Assembly (NCBI RefSeq): GCF_026870175.2
Contig: NZ_CP113977.2
Coordinates: 496,001 to 560,000 of the forward strand
Direction: 5' to 3'
DNA length: 64,000 bases
Origin: Flavobacterium aestivum
GTDB lineage: Bacteria > Bacteroidota > Bacteroidia > Flavobacteriales > Flavobacteriaceae
The translations under genes were made by a program, and so were the position numbers. How positions within the stretch are numbered: the stretch's first letter is position 1; each line of letters starts with the position of its first letter. The notes below the pieces were generated by a model. It searched no databases, was not told where the DNA came from, and worked only from the letters and a program-made list of their open reading frames with translations. This document shows positions 35,800-44,360 of this stretch, piece by piece.

Positions 35800-36408
35800 A
35801 TGAAATCGATTACAATTAAAGGATCAGAAAGAGAAAGCGTGGGCAAAGTAGCTACTAAAGCCTTACGTAATGCTGGATTGGTTCCTTGCGTATTATACGG
35901 AGGAGATCAAACAGTTCATTTTTCAGCGGAAGTTATAGCTTTCAAGAACTTGGTTTACACTCCAAACGCGCACACAGTTGTGATTGAGCTTGGAAATGGT
36001 AAATCATTCAATGCTGTTTTACAAGATATTCAAGTTCACCCGGTATCTGACAGAATTTTACATATTGACTTCTTTCAAATCCATGATGACAAAGAAATCA
36101 CTATGGAAGTTCCAGTAAAAATCATTGGTAACTCAAAAGGAGTTATGGCAGGTGGAGATTTACGTATGAACAACCGTAAATTAAAAGTTAAAGCTTTACC
36201 AAAAAATCTTCCAGATTTCGTTGAAGCTGATATCACGCCTCTTGACATGGGTAACAAATTATATGTTACTAAAGTGCCAACGCCAAACTTCAAAATTATG
36301 CACCCAGACAATACAGTAATTTGTCAAGTGAAGATCTCTCGTGCGGCTATGAAAGCAGCTCAAGAAGCAGCAAAAGCAGCAAAAGCTCCTGCAAAAAAGA
36401 AAAAATAA
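35800..36408 (+). CDS. rplY: Large ribosomal subunit protein bL25 (CTC/TL5 form)
   Basis: Predicted 202-residue protein with the two-domain CTC layout. The 5S rRNA-binding L25 domain spans residues 1-95 ([32 protein letters not shown]). A TL5-like beta domain covers about 95-185 ([20 protein letters not shown]). It ends in an Ala/Lys-rich basic tail. It binds 5S rRNA in the large subunit. It is co-directional with prs and followed by a terminator. Confidence 0.95.
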   Translation: MKSITIKGSERESVGKVATKALRNAGLVPCVLYGGDQTVHFSAEVIAFKNLVYTPNAHTVVIELGNGKSFNAVLQDIQVHPVSDRILHIDFFQIHDDKEITMEVPVKIIGNSKGVMAGGDLRMNNRKLKVKALPKNLPDFVEADITPLDMGNKLYVTKVPTPNFKIMHPDNTVICQVKISRAAMKAAQEAAKAAKAPAKKKK

Positions 36409-36428
36409 TATTTTTTCAATCTATATCA

Positions 36429-36460
36429 AAAGCATCAGTTCTACAACTGATGCTTTTTTT
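36429..36460 (+). terminator. Terminator after rplY
   Basis: AAAGCATCAGTT (36429-36440) pairs with AACTGATGCTTT (36445-36456), then a T tract. Confidence 0.9.
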
Positions 36461-36753
36461 TGCCTCAACTCCATTTTTCTAGCCACAAATTACACGGATT
36501 TACACAAATTCTATTGTATTGCAATTTAGATATCTACAGCAATCTTGTTTTAAATTTAAAGCGAAAAATTAGATTTTTTCAGCAGGCAGAGTTCCCGCTG
36601 CCCTTCCAAATCTTTTATTTTTTTAAAGAAAAAAACAAAAGGTTTTTTCCCTCACATCGGGGCTAATTAGGTTTTATAGTTTTGTTTTTATGATTATTCT
36701 AAAAATCTAACAATCCAATAGTCCAATAATCGAATAAACCCTATTTTTGCAGC
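36461..36753. other. Non-coding stretch with pth promoter
   Basis: No gene is seen. TATTTTTG at 36742-36749 matches the TANNTTTG -7 consensus and ends only four bases before the first possible pth start codon. Confidence 0.5.
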
Positions 36754-37380
36754 ATGATAAAATGGATGCAAAACCTGTTTTCATCAACAAAAACAGAAGA
36801 GAACATAAATAACATGAAGAAATTTTTAATCGTAGGCCTTGGCAATATTGGCTCCGAATACGTAAATACCCGACATAACATTGGTTTCAAAGTCTTGGAT
36901 TTCCTCGCCAAAAAAGAAGGAATCCCATTCGAAACCGTAAAACTAGGCACACTAGCCGAATACAAATTTAAAGGAAGAACTTTTTTACTTCTAAAGCCCA
37001 ACACCTACATGAATTTGAGCGGGAAAGCCGTAAAATACTGGATGGACAAAGAAAATATACCTCTTGAAAACATTTTTGTCATCACAGATGATCTGAACCT
37101 TCCTTTCGGAACCATTCGCATCCGCAAAAAAGGAAGCGACGGCGGCCATAACGGACTCAAAAACATCAATCAAGTCCTAAGCACACAGGAATACACCCGT
37201 TTCCGTTTCGGCATTAGTGACGAATTCAAAAAAGGACAACAAGTTGATTACGTACTTGGAGATTGGGACGATACCGAAAAAACCAAACTTCCCGAAAGAC
37301 TGGAACTTGCTTCCGAAATCATAAAATCTTTCGGAACAGCAGGACTGGAAAACACCATGACCACTTATAATGGAAAATAA
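36754..37380 (+). CDS. pth: Peptidyl-tRNA hydrolase
   Basis: Predicted 208 residues from ATG 36754, or 188 from the internal ATG at 36814 (MKKFLIVGLGNIGSEYVNTR), which is the canonical family start. The promoter-like box at 36742-36749 would start transcription right at the first ATG, so the shorter form is plausible. Family motifs are NTRHNIGFKVLDFLA with the catalytic His, LLLKPNTYMNLSGKAVKYW and KKGSDGGHNGLKNI. The enzyme recycles tRNA from drop-off peptidyl-tRNA. A strong two-way terminator follows. Confidence 0.95.
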   Translation: MIKWMQNLFSSTKTEENINNMKKFLIVGLGNIGSEYVNTRHNIGFKVLDFLAKKEGIPFETVKLGTLAEYKFKGRTFLLLKPNTYMNLSGKAVKYWMDKENIPLENIFVITDDLNLPFGTIRIRKKGSDGGHNGLKNINQVLSTQEYTRFRFGISDEFKKGQQVDYVLGDWDDTEKTKLPERLELASEIIKSFGTAGLENTMTTYNGK

Positions 37381-37387
37381 AAAAGAG

Positions 37388-37430
37388 GCCGGCTAAATAC
37401 AAATTTTGTATTTAGCCGGCTTCTTTTTTA
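37388..37430. terminator. Bidirectional terminator between pth and the metalloprotease gene
   Basis: A 16-bp inverted repeat beginning GCCGGCTAAATACAAA (37388-37403 with 37405-37420) has T-rich sequence on both sides. It serves the convergent genes. Confidence 0.9.
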
Positions 37431-37446
37431 TTAATTTAAAATCAAA

Positions 37447-40116
37447 TTATTTAATCACAATTTTAGAAACTCCTTTTCGATCCCCATCAGTTACAGATAC
37501 TATATAAACACCTGGAGTTACATTTTTTAAATGAATATTTTCACTAAAATCTTCCTTGCTCTCAAACTTATTCTCATAAATTTTCCTACCCAACATATCA
37601 TTTACCATAACCACAACTCCATCTGTATTAACGCTCTTAAAACGAACAGTAAAGATACCTTTGTTTGGATTTGGATACAAAACAAAATCATTAATCTCAA
37701 AACTTGAAGAAGCTAAACTTGTATACACACTAGAACAGATACTCAAAGAAGCTGAATTTATTTGACCTGTATTCGCTGAACTAACATCTCTAAATCTTAA
37801 TTTCCATACTCCTTGAGGATTTTCGCCATTAAAAGCAGATAGAACACCGGCCGGAACTACCGTTTGACTTGTGGTTTGATTACAAATCAATCCCCCTCCT
37901 AAATCATCATAAGTTAACACCAAGCTACCATCAACTTGACCACAAGACCTATCAAACAACTTCACAACCTTTCCACTTGGACTCATTACCTCTATCTGAA
38001 GATCTCCAAAATATGTGTGAGTAAATCCAATATTCAAATTAACATCTGTAATTTCTGAAGAAGTCGCTGGCACAACAATTGTTTTCTCAGTATAAGCAGC
38101 TTGCGCATCAGGTATCGAGTAAGGGGCTGCAAAAGTATATGTGTTACAAGAAGTAATCAGAGAATAGTTTATTGCAAATGGCACGCTATTCACCGCATAA
38201 AAAATATTTCCAGTAGGTTCTACTAAAATTCTGCAATTTTTAGAAGCCACTGCAGGCACAGTAATAGCTTCCGAACCATCGTTTGGAGTATTACTAGCCA
38301 AAACTGTTGGAAAAGTCAAGCCCCCATCGGTAGACAGCTTAATATTTACATTAGCCGAACCAAACAATGAACTGGTTCCATTTACACTCCAAGTGATCAT
38401 TTGGGTAGAACCTTTAGTCCAGCTGACATCTACAGCATTTTGTGAAGTTACAACAAATGGCCCTTTATTCTCATCTACACTAACAACCATGCCATCAGAA
38501 TTGGTCTGCCCAAAACCCAAAGCAGCATTATCTCTTACCGTAAATACAAAATTTAAATCCCTAGCAATAGATGAAACTGACTCCCATGACGAAGTCAATT
38601 GACCCGCAACCACTCTGCTCAAAGCTGGAAAATAACGACTAGTAGAATTACTTGGCAAAAAAGATCTAAAATTAGGACCATTGAGCTTAGTTGCTTTGGC
38701 CAAACTATTCTCCTTATCCTCACTAGCAGCAGCCGAATCATTTTGTTCCCAACAATAAGTCAACGCATTTCCATTGGGATCTGAAGCTACTCCATTTAAA
38801 ACAAAAGCCGTACTCTTTGGTATGATATAATCTATTCCAGCATTTGCAACCGGAGTTTGATTACTTAATATGGTATTAACTGCACATTTAGTAACCAAAT
38901 TACTCTGAATTTGCAAAATACTAGCATACGAAAAATAATCATCTGATTGATTTTGAACATCATAACCATCCGAAATTCCAGCATAACCCATAATAGTAGA
39001 ACCACTTCCTGGCTCAACACTTACACCTGTACCTTCTACATCATATGAAAAAGTATGATTAGCCCCTAATTGATGGCCCATTTCATGTGCTACATAATCA
39101 ATGTCAAAAGAATCTCTTTCAGGCTCATTATTTGAAGGAGAAGTAAAGGCACTTCCCTTCCCGTATTGATCAGATGGAGATGGATTTACACACACACATC
39201 CAATACAACCAGCATCTCCACCTCCGCCAGAAGCTCCAAACAAATGCCCGATATCATAACCCCCATTACCAATTACTGAAGTTAAGGTAGACTGTAGTTC
39301 TAAATTCCAAGCTCCATTCGCCCCATCAGTAGCATCTGAGTATGGATCTGTAGTCGCATTGGTATATACAATTAAATTATTATTGGCTATAATTTCTAAC
39401 TTTAATGCTAGGTCTTTATTAAAAACCCCATTCACCCTTGTCATGGTAGCATTCATTCCCGCTAAAGCATCGGCAACTGTTCCGCCAAAATAAGCTGCAT
39501 ATTCCCCTGTACAAGACAAGGCTAGTCTCATGGTTTTAAAAACACCATTATTTGATTTTATTTGGCTAGTTTTTTTAACCAAATCCTTATTCAGTGCAAC
39601 ATCGACCGTTTTACAGTTTAGCGGTAAAGCTGCCTTGCTTCTATTTTTAGAAGTAAGAACTACATACAATGATTTATCGTCAGCTGAAGACTCTATAAAT
39701 TCAGAACCACTATCACCTCTTAAAACCATAGTTTGAATCCCTTTTGGAGAAACACTAAAAAAGATAGAGGCCTTAGGATCTGTAATTCCAGTTCCAGAAT
39801 ACGCTCTAATTTCTGGGTATTGTGCTTGTAGCTCTGGAGCAAAATTGGAAGATTCTACAACAACGAATTGCTCAATTTTACCGTCACCATTCGGAATGGC
39901 AACTGATATCCCTTTATCCGCAGAAGTTTTGGAATGAAGAGTCGTCAACTTCTGTTTAAATTCTGTCTCATTTAACTTAAAAAACAATTTATTACCTGAT
40001 TCCGAATCGTTTTCCTGTTTTGGAGAATAACTCACTGCTGTCCAAGATGATTTCCCCTGGGAATATCCAACAAAACTGACAACAAGAAAACCTATACAAA
40101 GTAGTAATTTATTCAT
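37447..40116 (-). CDS. Secreted reprolysin-like zinc metalloprotease with P-domain and T9SS sorting domain
   Basis: Predicted 889-residue protein. A signal peptide ends near GYSQ (residue 20). A propeptide runs to about 190. The catalytic domain (about 195-420) carries the zinc site AHEMGHQLGANH with His344, Glu345, His348 and His354 (HExxHxxGxxH), followed by the Met-turn-like STIMGYAGI. Residues about 660-800 form a proprotein-convertase P-like domain (LNIGFTHTYFGDLQIEVMSP). The last 80 residues are a type A T9SS signal (DFVLYPNPNKGIFTVRF; GVYIVSVTDGDRKGVSKIVI). It is exported across the outer membrane by the gliding-associated secretion system and probably degrades external protein. Confidence 0.92.
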   Translation of the reverse strand: MNKLLLCIGFLVVSFVGYSQGKSSWTAVSYSPKQENDSESGNKLFFKLNETEFKQKLTTLHSKTSADKGISVAIPNGDGKIEQFVVVESSNFAPELQAQYPEIRAYSGTGITDPKASIFFSVSPKGIQTMVLRGDSGSEFIESSADDKSLYVVLTSKNRSKAALPLNCKTVDVALNKDLVKKTSQIKSNNGVFKTMRLALSCTGEYAAYFGGTVADALAGMNATMTRVNGVFNKDLALKLEIIANNNLIVYTNATTDPYSDATDGANGAWNLELQSTLTSVIGNGGYDIGHLFGASGGGGDAGCIGCVCVNPSPSDQYGKGSAFTSPSNNEPERDSFDIDYVAHEMGHQLGANHTFSYDVEGTGVSVEPGSGSTIMGYAGISDGYDVQNQSDDYFSYASILQIQSNLVTKCAVNTILSNQTPVANAGIDYIIPKSTAFVLNGVASDPNGNALTYCWEQNDSAAASEDKENSLAKATKLNGPNFRSFLPSNSTSRYFPALSRVVAGQLTSSWESVSSIARDLNFVFTVRDNAALGFGQTNSDGMVVSVDENKGPFVVTSQNAVDVSWTKGSTQMITWSVNGTSSLFGSANVNIKLSTDGGLTFPTVLASNTPNDGSEAITVPAVASKNCRILVEPTGNIFYAVNSVPFAINYSLITSCNTYTFAAPYSIPDAQAAYTEKTIVVPATSSEITDVNLNIGFTHTYFGDLQIEVMSPSGKVVKLFDRSCGQVDGSLVLTYDDLGGGLICNQTTSQTVVPAGVLSAFNGENPQGVWKLRFRDVSSANTGQINSASLSICSSVYTSLASSSFEINDFVLYPNPNKGIFTVRFKSVNTDGVVVMVNDMLGRKIYENKFESKEDFSENIHLKNVTPGVYIVSVTDGDRKGVSKIVIK

Positions 40117-40135
40117 AATTGTAAAATTTGATATA

Positions 40136-40167
40136 CAAAATTAATTCATTTACAATGGAATATACAA
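40136..40167 (-). promoter_or_regulatory. Promoter of the metalloprotease gene
   Basis: On the reverse strand TAATTTTG (40143-40136) fits the TANNTTTG -7 box, and a TTG -33 box lies at 40167-40165, 21 bases upstream. The start codon is 20 bases downstream of the -7 box. Confidence 0.55.
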
Positions 40168-40305
40168 TGATTTAAAAAATGATTTAAAAAATTCATCCCA
40201 TCTATAGCAAGATACAACATTATTTTCAAAGATTATTTTAACTCATAAGTATGAAAATCAATAAAAATTGAAACTTCTTACCACTCATTTTAAAAATAGA
40301 TAGTA

Positions 40306-40313
40306 TAAATTTG
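40306..40313 (+). promoter_or_regulatory. ribF promoter -7 box
   Basis: TAAATTTG matches the -7 consensus. Transcription should begin near 40318, which rules out the upstream TTG at 40311 as the ribF start. Confidence 0.6.
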
Positions 40314-40334
40314 CAAAATCTTAAAATATATACT

Positions 40335-41279
40335 TTGAAGATTTTTCATTCCATAAACGATTTCAATACCACACCTTGTGGAACTATAAAAAAAACGATT
40401 CTAACTCTAGGAACTTTTGACGGTGTTCATTTCGGTCATAGAAAAATATTAGAGAGAGTTACCCAAAATACCGAAAACGGAAAATACGAAAGCTTAGTAC
40501 TTACTTTTTTCCCGCATCCTAGAATGGTTTTACAGGAAGAATCAGAAATAAAACTATTGAACACTCTTGATGAAAAAATTCATTTATTAGAAGAAATAGG
40601 CATACAAAATTTAGTCATACATCCTTTTGACGAAGAATTTTCGAGATTGACTGCTGAGGAATTTGTAAAAAACATACTTGTAGATCGATTTCATATTCAG
40701 AAAATAATCATTGGGCACGACCATCGTTTTGGAAGAAACAGAACAGCAAACATTGATGATTTAATTGCCTTTGGAAAACAATATGATTTTGAAGTCGAAG
40801 AAATTTCGGCTCAAGAAATCAAAGAAGTTTCTGTAAGCTCTACAAAAATCAGAAACGCTTTGATTCAAGGTAATGTAGCCTTAGCCAATGAATATCTTGG
40901 TTACAATTATTCTCTGACAGGTAATATTACCAAAGGAAAGCAATTAGGGAGAACCATTGGTTTTCCTACAGCAAATTTAAAGCTTGAAGACGACTATAAA
41001 CTTGTTCCTCAAAACGGCGTTTATATAGTAAAAAGCATCATTAACTCAAGAACAGTTATTGGTATGATGAATATAGGCTTTAACCCAACAGTTGATGGCA
41101 AACATCAAACCATTGAAATCAATTACTTTGATTTTAACGAAGACTTGTACGACAAAAAGATAACTGTTTCTATAATTGAAAGAATCAGGGCTGAACAAAA
41201 ATTTGATTCTGTTGAACTGCTGAAAGAACAATTAGAAAAAGACAAAACAACAACAATAGCATACTTTAACAAACTTTAA
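40335..41279 (+). CDS. ribF: Bifunctional riboflavin kinase / FAD synthetase
   Basis: Predicted 314-residue protein. No ATG exists upstream of the first catalytic motif. The TTG at 40335 gives (M)KIFHSINDFNTTPCGT, the usual beginning in flavobacteria. The N-terminal FAD synthetase domain has TLGTFDGVHFGHRKILERV and VSVSSTKIRNALIQGNV. The C-terminal riboflavin kinase domain has GKQLGRTIGFPTANL and IGMMNIGFNPTVDGKHQTIE. It converts riboflavin to FMN and then FAD. The leader is very short. Confidence 0.93.
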   Translation: MKIFHSINDFNTTPCGTIKKTILTLGTFDGVHFGHRKILERVTQNTENGKYESLVLTFFPHPRMVLQEESEIKLLNTLDEKIHLLEEIGIQNLVIHPFDEEFSRLTAEEFVKNILVDRFHIQKIIIGHDHRFGRNRTANIDDLIAFGKQYDFEVEEISAQEIKEVSVSSTKIRNALIQGNVALANEYLGYNYSLTGNITKGKQLGRTIGFPTANLKLEDDYKLVPQNGVYIVKSIINSRTVIGMMNIGFNPTVDGKHQTIEINYFDFNEDLYDKKITVSIIERIRAEQKFDSVELLKEQLEKDKTTTIAYFNKL

Positions 41280-41334
41280 ATTTCATTCAAGTTCTTTTTA
41301 ATATTTTCATAAAATAATTCTAGGTTTTTTTTTG

Positions 41335-41342
41335 TAAATTTG
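41335..41342 (+). promoter_or_regulatory. Promoter -7 box of paralogue 1
   Basis: TAAATTTG is preceded by a T tract. The same T-tract/TAAATTTG/ATA arrangement occurs before paralogue 3 at 42588. Confidence 0.55.
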
Positions 41343-41403
41343 ATAGGTATTGTATTATTTATCAAATAGGTACTGTTTTTTTCAACCTCTAAAAACCAAT
41401 GAC

Positions 41404-41847
41404 ATGAAACTACAGAAAGAACTATATAATGGATGCATTATTTTTATTGGTATTGGCCTTTATTTCATATCAATGGAAGCTTTAGGTCTGGCTCATTTGT
41501 TTTACTTACGCCTACTCAACATACTATTTGTATTTTACGGAACCAATAGAACCCTAAAATCGAACTTTGCAGAAGGCAAAATAGTTTTTGCTTCTAATGC
41601 AGCTTCGGCACTACTGACATCACTTACTGGCGTGTTCTTGAGCATTGCCGGACTAGTGGCTTACAGTTTTGCAAAAGGCGGTGATCTCTATGTAAAAACA
41701 TTATCGGAAACCTTGTTATTTGGCGGAAACCCATCAGTAATGACTTATAGTATTAGTATACTTTTTGAAGGAATTGTATCTGCCGTAATTGTTTCCTTCA
41801 TACTCATGTTGTATTGGGACACCCGTTATGCTTCAGATAAACATTAG
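41404..41847 (+). CDS. Small integral membrane protein, tandem paralogue 1
   Basis: Predicted 147-residue protein from ATG 41404 with four hydrophobic segments (about 12-30, 33-50, 68-90 and 115-140). It shares with the next two genes the beginning KLQKELYNGCIIFIGIGLYF, LGLAHLFYLRLLNI, SLTGVFLSIAGLVAYS and the late LLFGGNPS. No known family is recognised and there are no obvious catalytic residues. The three copies are co-directional but spaced by 150-220 bases, so each is probably expressed separately. Confidence 0.7.
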   Translation: MKLQKELYNGCIIFIGIGLYFISMEALGLAHLFYLRLLNILFVFYGTNRTLKSNFAEGKIVFASNAASALLTSLTGVFLSIAGLVAYSFAKGGDLYVKTLSETLLFGGNPSVMTYSISILFEGIVSAVIVSFILMLYWDTRYASDKH

Positions 41848-42001
41848 ATTATAATCAAAAAAATCAATTTCATCCCAAAATAAAAATAACAACTATATAC
41901 CAAAATATTTTCGCTCATGACAAATTAAACTCTATTGTATTTACTAAAAAGGATGAAGACACAAAGACAATAAAGATCCAACCATTAAAAAGCAAATCAT
42001 T

Positions 42002-42439
42002 ATGAAACTTCAAAAAGAATTTTATAACGGATGTATTATTTTCATTGGAATTGTGCTTTATTTTTTATTGATGGAATTTTTAGGACTAGCTCATTTCTTT
42101 TACCTACGTCTTTTGAATATATTCATTGTCTTTTATGGAGTAAACAGAACAATTAGGATGAATCTTGCAGAAGGTAAAAATATTTTTATTTCTAATATTG
42201 TTTCTGCAATGATTACTTCATTTACTGGCGTAATTTTAAGTATTGCTGGGTTATTAATTTACAGCTACTTTAGAGGTGGTGATTCTTATGTACGATCTTT
42301 ATCTGAGATCTTTTTGTTTGGTGGAAACCCAACTGTGAATACTTATTGCATCTGTTTGCTTTTTGAAGGAATTGCCTCTTCTGTAATTGTTACTTTATTA
42401 CTCATGCTCTATTACAACAATAATTTTGTTTCCGATTAA
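42002..42439 (+). CDS. Small integral membrane protein, tandem paralogue 2
   Basis: Predicted 145-residue protein, clearly homologous to its neighbours (KLQKEFYNGCIIFIGIVLYF; LGLAHFFYLRLLNIFIVFYG; SFTGVILSIAGLLIYSYFRG). Four hydrophobic segments and a short hydrophilic stretch before the third. Unlike copies 1 and 3, no T-tract/TAAATTTG promoter was seen upstream. Function unknown. Confidence 0.7.
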   Translation: MKLQKEFYNGCIIFIGIVLYFLLMEFLGLAHFFYLRLLNIFIVFYGVNRTIRMNLAEGKNIFISNIVSAMITSFTGVILSIAGLLIYSYFRGGDSYVRSLSEIFLFGGNPTVNTYCICLLFEGIASSVIVTLLLMLYYNNNFVSD

Positions 42440-42587
42440 TTTCCTATAAATTTCTATTGTGCAAACCCAATACCACATGGTTTTAATTTTAAGAACAACA
42501 AAATAATAACATAGCTTAAAAAAACTTTAGATTTCTTCAGAAAATCCATTCTGCTATATTTAGCAAAGTAATTCTATATTTTTTTTG

Positions 42588-42595
42588 TAAATTTG
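42588..42595 (+). promoter_or_regulatory. Promoter -7 box of paralogue 3
   Basis: TAAATTTG after a T tract, matching the box upstream of paralogue 1. It lies 61 bases before the start codon. Confidence 0.55.
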
Positions 42596-42656
42596 ATAAT
42601 AACCGACTTGAATATCAGATCTATACCATATTTCTAACCAACTAAAATCAAACCAC

Positions 42657-43094
42657 ATGAAAGTAAAAAAAGAAATTAAAAATGGATACTTCATTTTTAT
42701 AGCAATGGGAACTTATTTTCTAATCATGGAATTTCTAGGATTGGCGCATCTCTTTTATTTAAGACTATTCAACATTGTTTTCGTTCTCTATGCTGTAAAT
42801 GACACTTTACAATCGAGAATAGCACATGGCAAGAAAAAATTTACTTCTAATGTTAAAGCTGCATTGACAACTTCACTTGTAGGTGTATTTCTAAGCATTA
42901 TAGGATTACTCATTTACAGTTATATGCGAGGCGGTGATATTTATGTACAAAAACTATCAGAATCCTTTTTATTTGGAGGACATCCATCTATTAACATATA
43001 TTGCTTTAGTTTACTTTTCGAGGGAATTGCTTCTTCTGTCATTGTAACAATGCTACTTGTGTTCTATTGGAATAACAAACTTGTGACCGATTAA
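42657..43094 (+). CDS. Small integral membrane protein, tandem paralogue 3
   Basis: Predicted 145-residue protein, third copy (KVKKEIKNGYFIFIAMGTYF; LGLAHLFYLRLFNIVFVLYA; SLVGVFLSIIGLLIYSYMRG; FLFGGHPS). It is the most divergent near the N-terminus. The strongly kept FYLRLxN and LFGGxPS segments suggest a conserved membrane-embedded function, not yet identifiable. Confidence 0.7.
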   Translation: MKVKKEIKNGYFIFIAMGTYFLIMEFLGLAHLFYLRLFNIVFVLYAVNDTLQSRIAHGKKKFTSNVKAALTTSLVGVFLSIIGLLIYSYMRGGDIYVQKLSESFLFGGHPSINIYCFSLLFEGIASSVIVTMLLVFYWNNKLVTD

Positions 43095-43195
43095 AAAGCC
43101 TCTTTTAGAATATTCACAACAAGTCTTTTTCAAGCCATAACATTGGTTCTTTAGAACTATTTGATTACTTTTGGAGCTTCAAAAAAGAAGGATCA

Positions 43196-44281
43196 ATGAG
43201 TATCACAAAACACAACTGGACGAAAGAAGAAATTATTGCAATATACAATAAACCGATGATGGACTTGCTTTTTGAAGCTGCCACCATACATCGAGAGCAT
43301 CATGACCCAAATGTGGTTCAAGTATCGACTTTAGTATCCATAAAAACTGGTGGATGTTCTGAAGATTGCGGATATTGTCCTCAAGCAGCCAGATACAATA
43401 CTGGAGTTGAAGGCAATAACTTAATGTCTGTGAACCAAGTAAAAGCACAAGCACTTCAAGCCAAATCTGGAGGTTCGTCTCGTGTATGTATGGGAGCTGC
43501 ATGGAGAAATGTTAAAGATGGTCCTGAGTTTGATCAAGTTTTGGAAATGGTTCGTACCATTAACAAAATGGACATGGAGGTTTGTTGTACTTTGGGTATG
43601 ATTACCGAAAATCAAGCTCAACGATTGGCAGAAGCTGGTTTATACGCCTATAACCACAATTTAGACACCTCTGAAGACTATTATAAAGAAGTTATCTCGA
43701 CTCGTGGTTTTGAAGACCGTTTACAAACTATAGAAAATGTACGCAAAACCAATGTTACAGTTTGTAGCGGAGGAATTATAGGAATGGGAGAAAGCATAGA
43801 AGACAGAGCAGGAATGCTAGTTGCTCTTTCTACATTGAACCCACAACCGGAATCAGTTCCTATTAATGCCCTAGTTGCTGTAGAGGGAACCCCAATGGAA
43901 AACGAAAAACCAGTAGAAATTTGGGAAATGATTAGAATGGTAGCCACAACTAGAATTGTAATGCCGGAAACTCAAGTACGTCTATCTGCCGGAAGAATGA
44001 ATATGAGCCGTGAAGGTCAAGCTATGTGCTTCTTTGCCGGTGCAAATTCAATTTTTGCAGGTGACAAGCTACTAACAACCCCTAACCCTGATGTTAATGA
44101 AGACATGAAAATGTTTGATTTATTAGGTTTGAAACCGCAAAAGCCTTTTACAAAAGTCTCTCAAAGACCAACTGTTGAAGCTGCAGATTCTAAATTTGAA
44201 TCTCTTGGCGAAAAACCAAAATGGACAAGACCAAATCATGTTATTGAAAAAAATCTAGAAGCTTCCATAAAAGGAAAATAG
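43196..44281 (+). CDS. bioB: Biotin synthase
   Basis: Predicted 361-residue radical-SAM enzyme that inserts sulfur into dethiobiotin, the last step of biotin synthesis. The Fe-S motif CSEDCGYC gives Cys54, Cys58 and Cys61. Other family segments are YNHNLDTSEDYYKEVISTRG, GGIIGMGESIEDRAGMLVAL and MNMSREGQAMCFFAGANSIF. The other bio genes are not adjacent. A terminator follows. Confidence 0.97.
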   Translation: MSITKHNWTKEEIIAIYNKPMMDLLFEAATIHREHHDPNVVQVSTLVSIKTGGCSEDCGYCPQAARYNTGVEGNNLMSVNQVKAQALQAKSGGSSRVCMGAAWRNVKDGPEFDQVLEMVRTINKMDMEVCCTLGMITENQAQRLAEAGLYAYNHNLDTSEDYYKEVISTRGFEDRLQTIENVRKTNVTVCSGGIIGMGESIEDRAGMLVALSTLNPQPESVPINALVAVEGTPMENEKPVEIWEMIRMVATTRIVMPETQVRLSAGRMNMSREGQAMCFFAGANSIFAGDKLLTTPNPDVNEDMKMFDLLGLKPQKPFTKVSQRPTVEAADSKFESLGEKPKWTRPNHVIEKNLEASIKGK

Positions 44282-44299
44282 ATTATCATAAACTAATTA

Positions 44300-44333
44300 A
44301 ATCCTCATTTTATATACAAAATGAGGATTTTTT
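44300..44333. terminator. Terminator shared by bioB and the convergent adhesin gene
   Basis: AATCCTCATTTT (44300-44311) pairs with AAAATGAGGATT (44318-44329) and is followed by T residues on the + strand. Confidence 0.85.
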
Positions 44334-44360
44334 ATTTATAGTTAACAATCATAGTTGGTT

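Noticed and set aside
43095..43195. Biotin-responsive riboswitch or operator before bioB
   Set aside because: Only about 100 bases, with no clear hairpin or palindromic operator.
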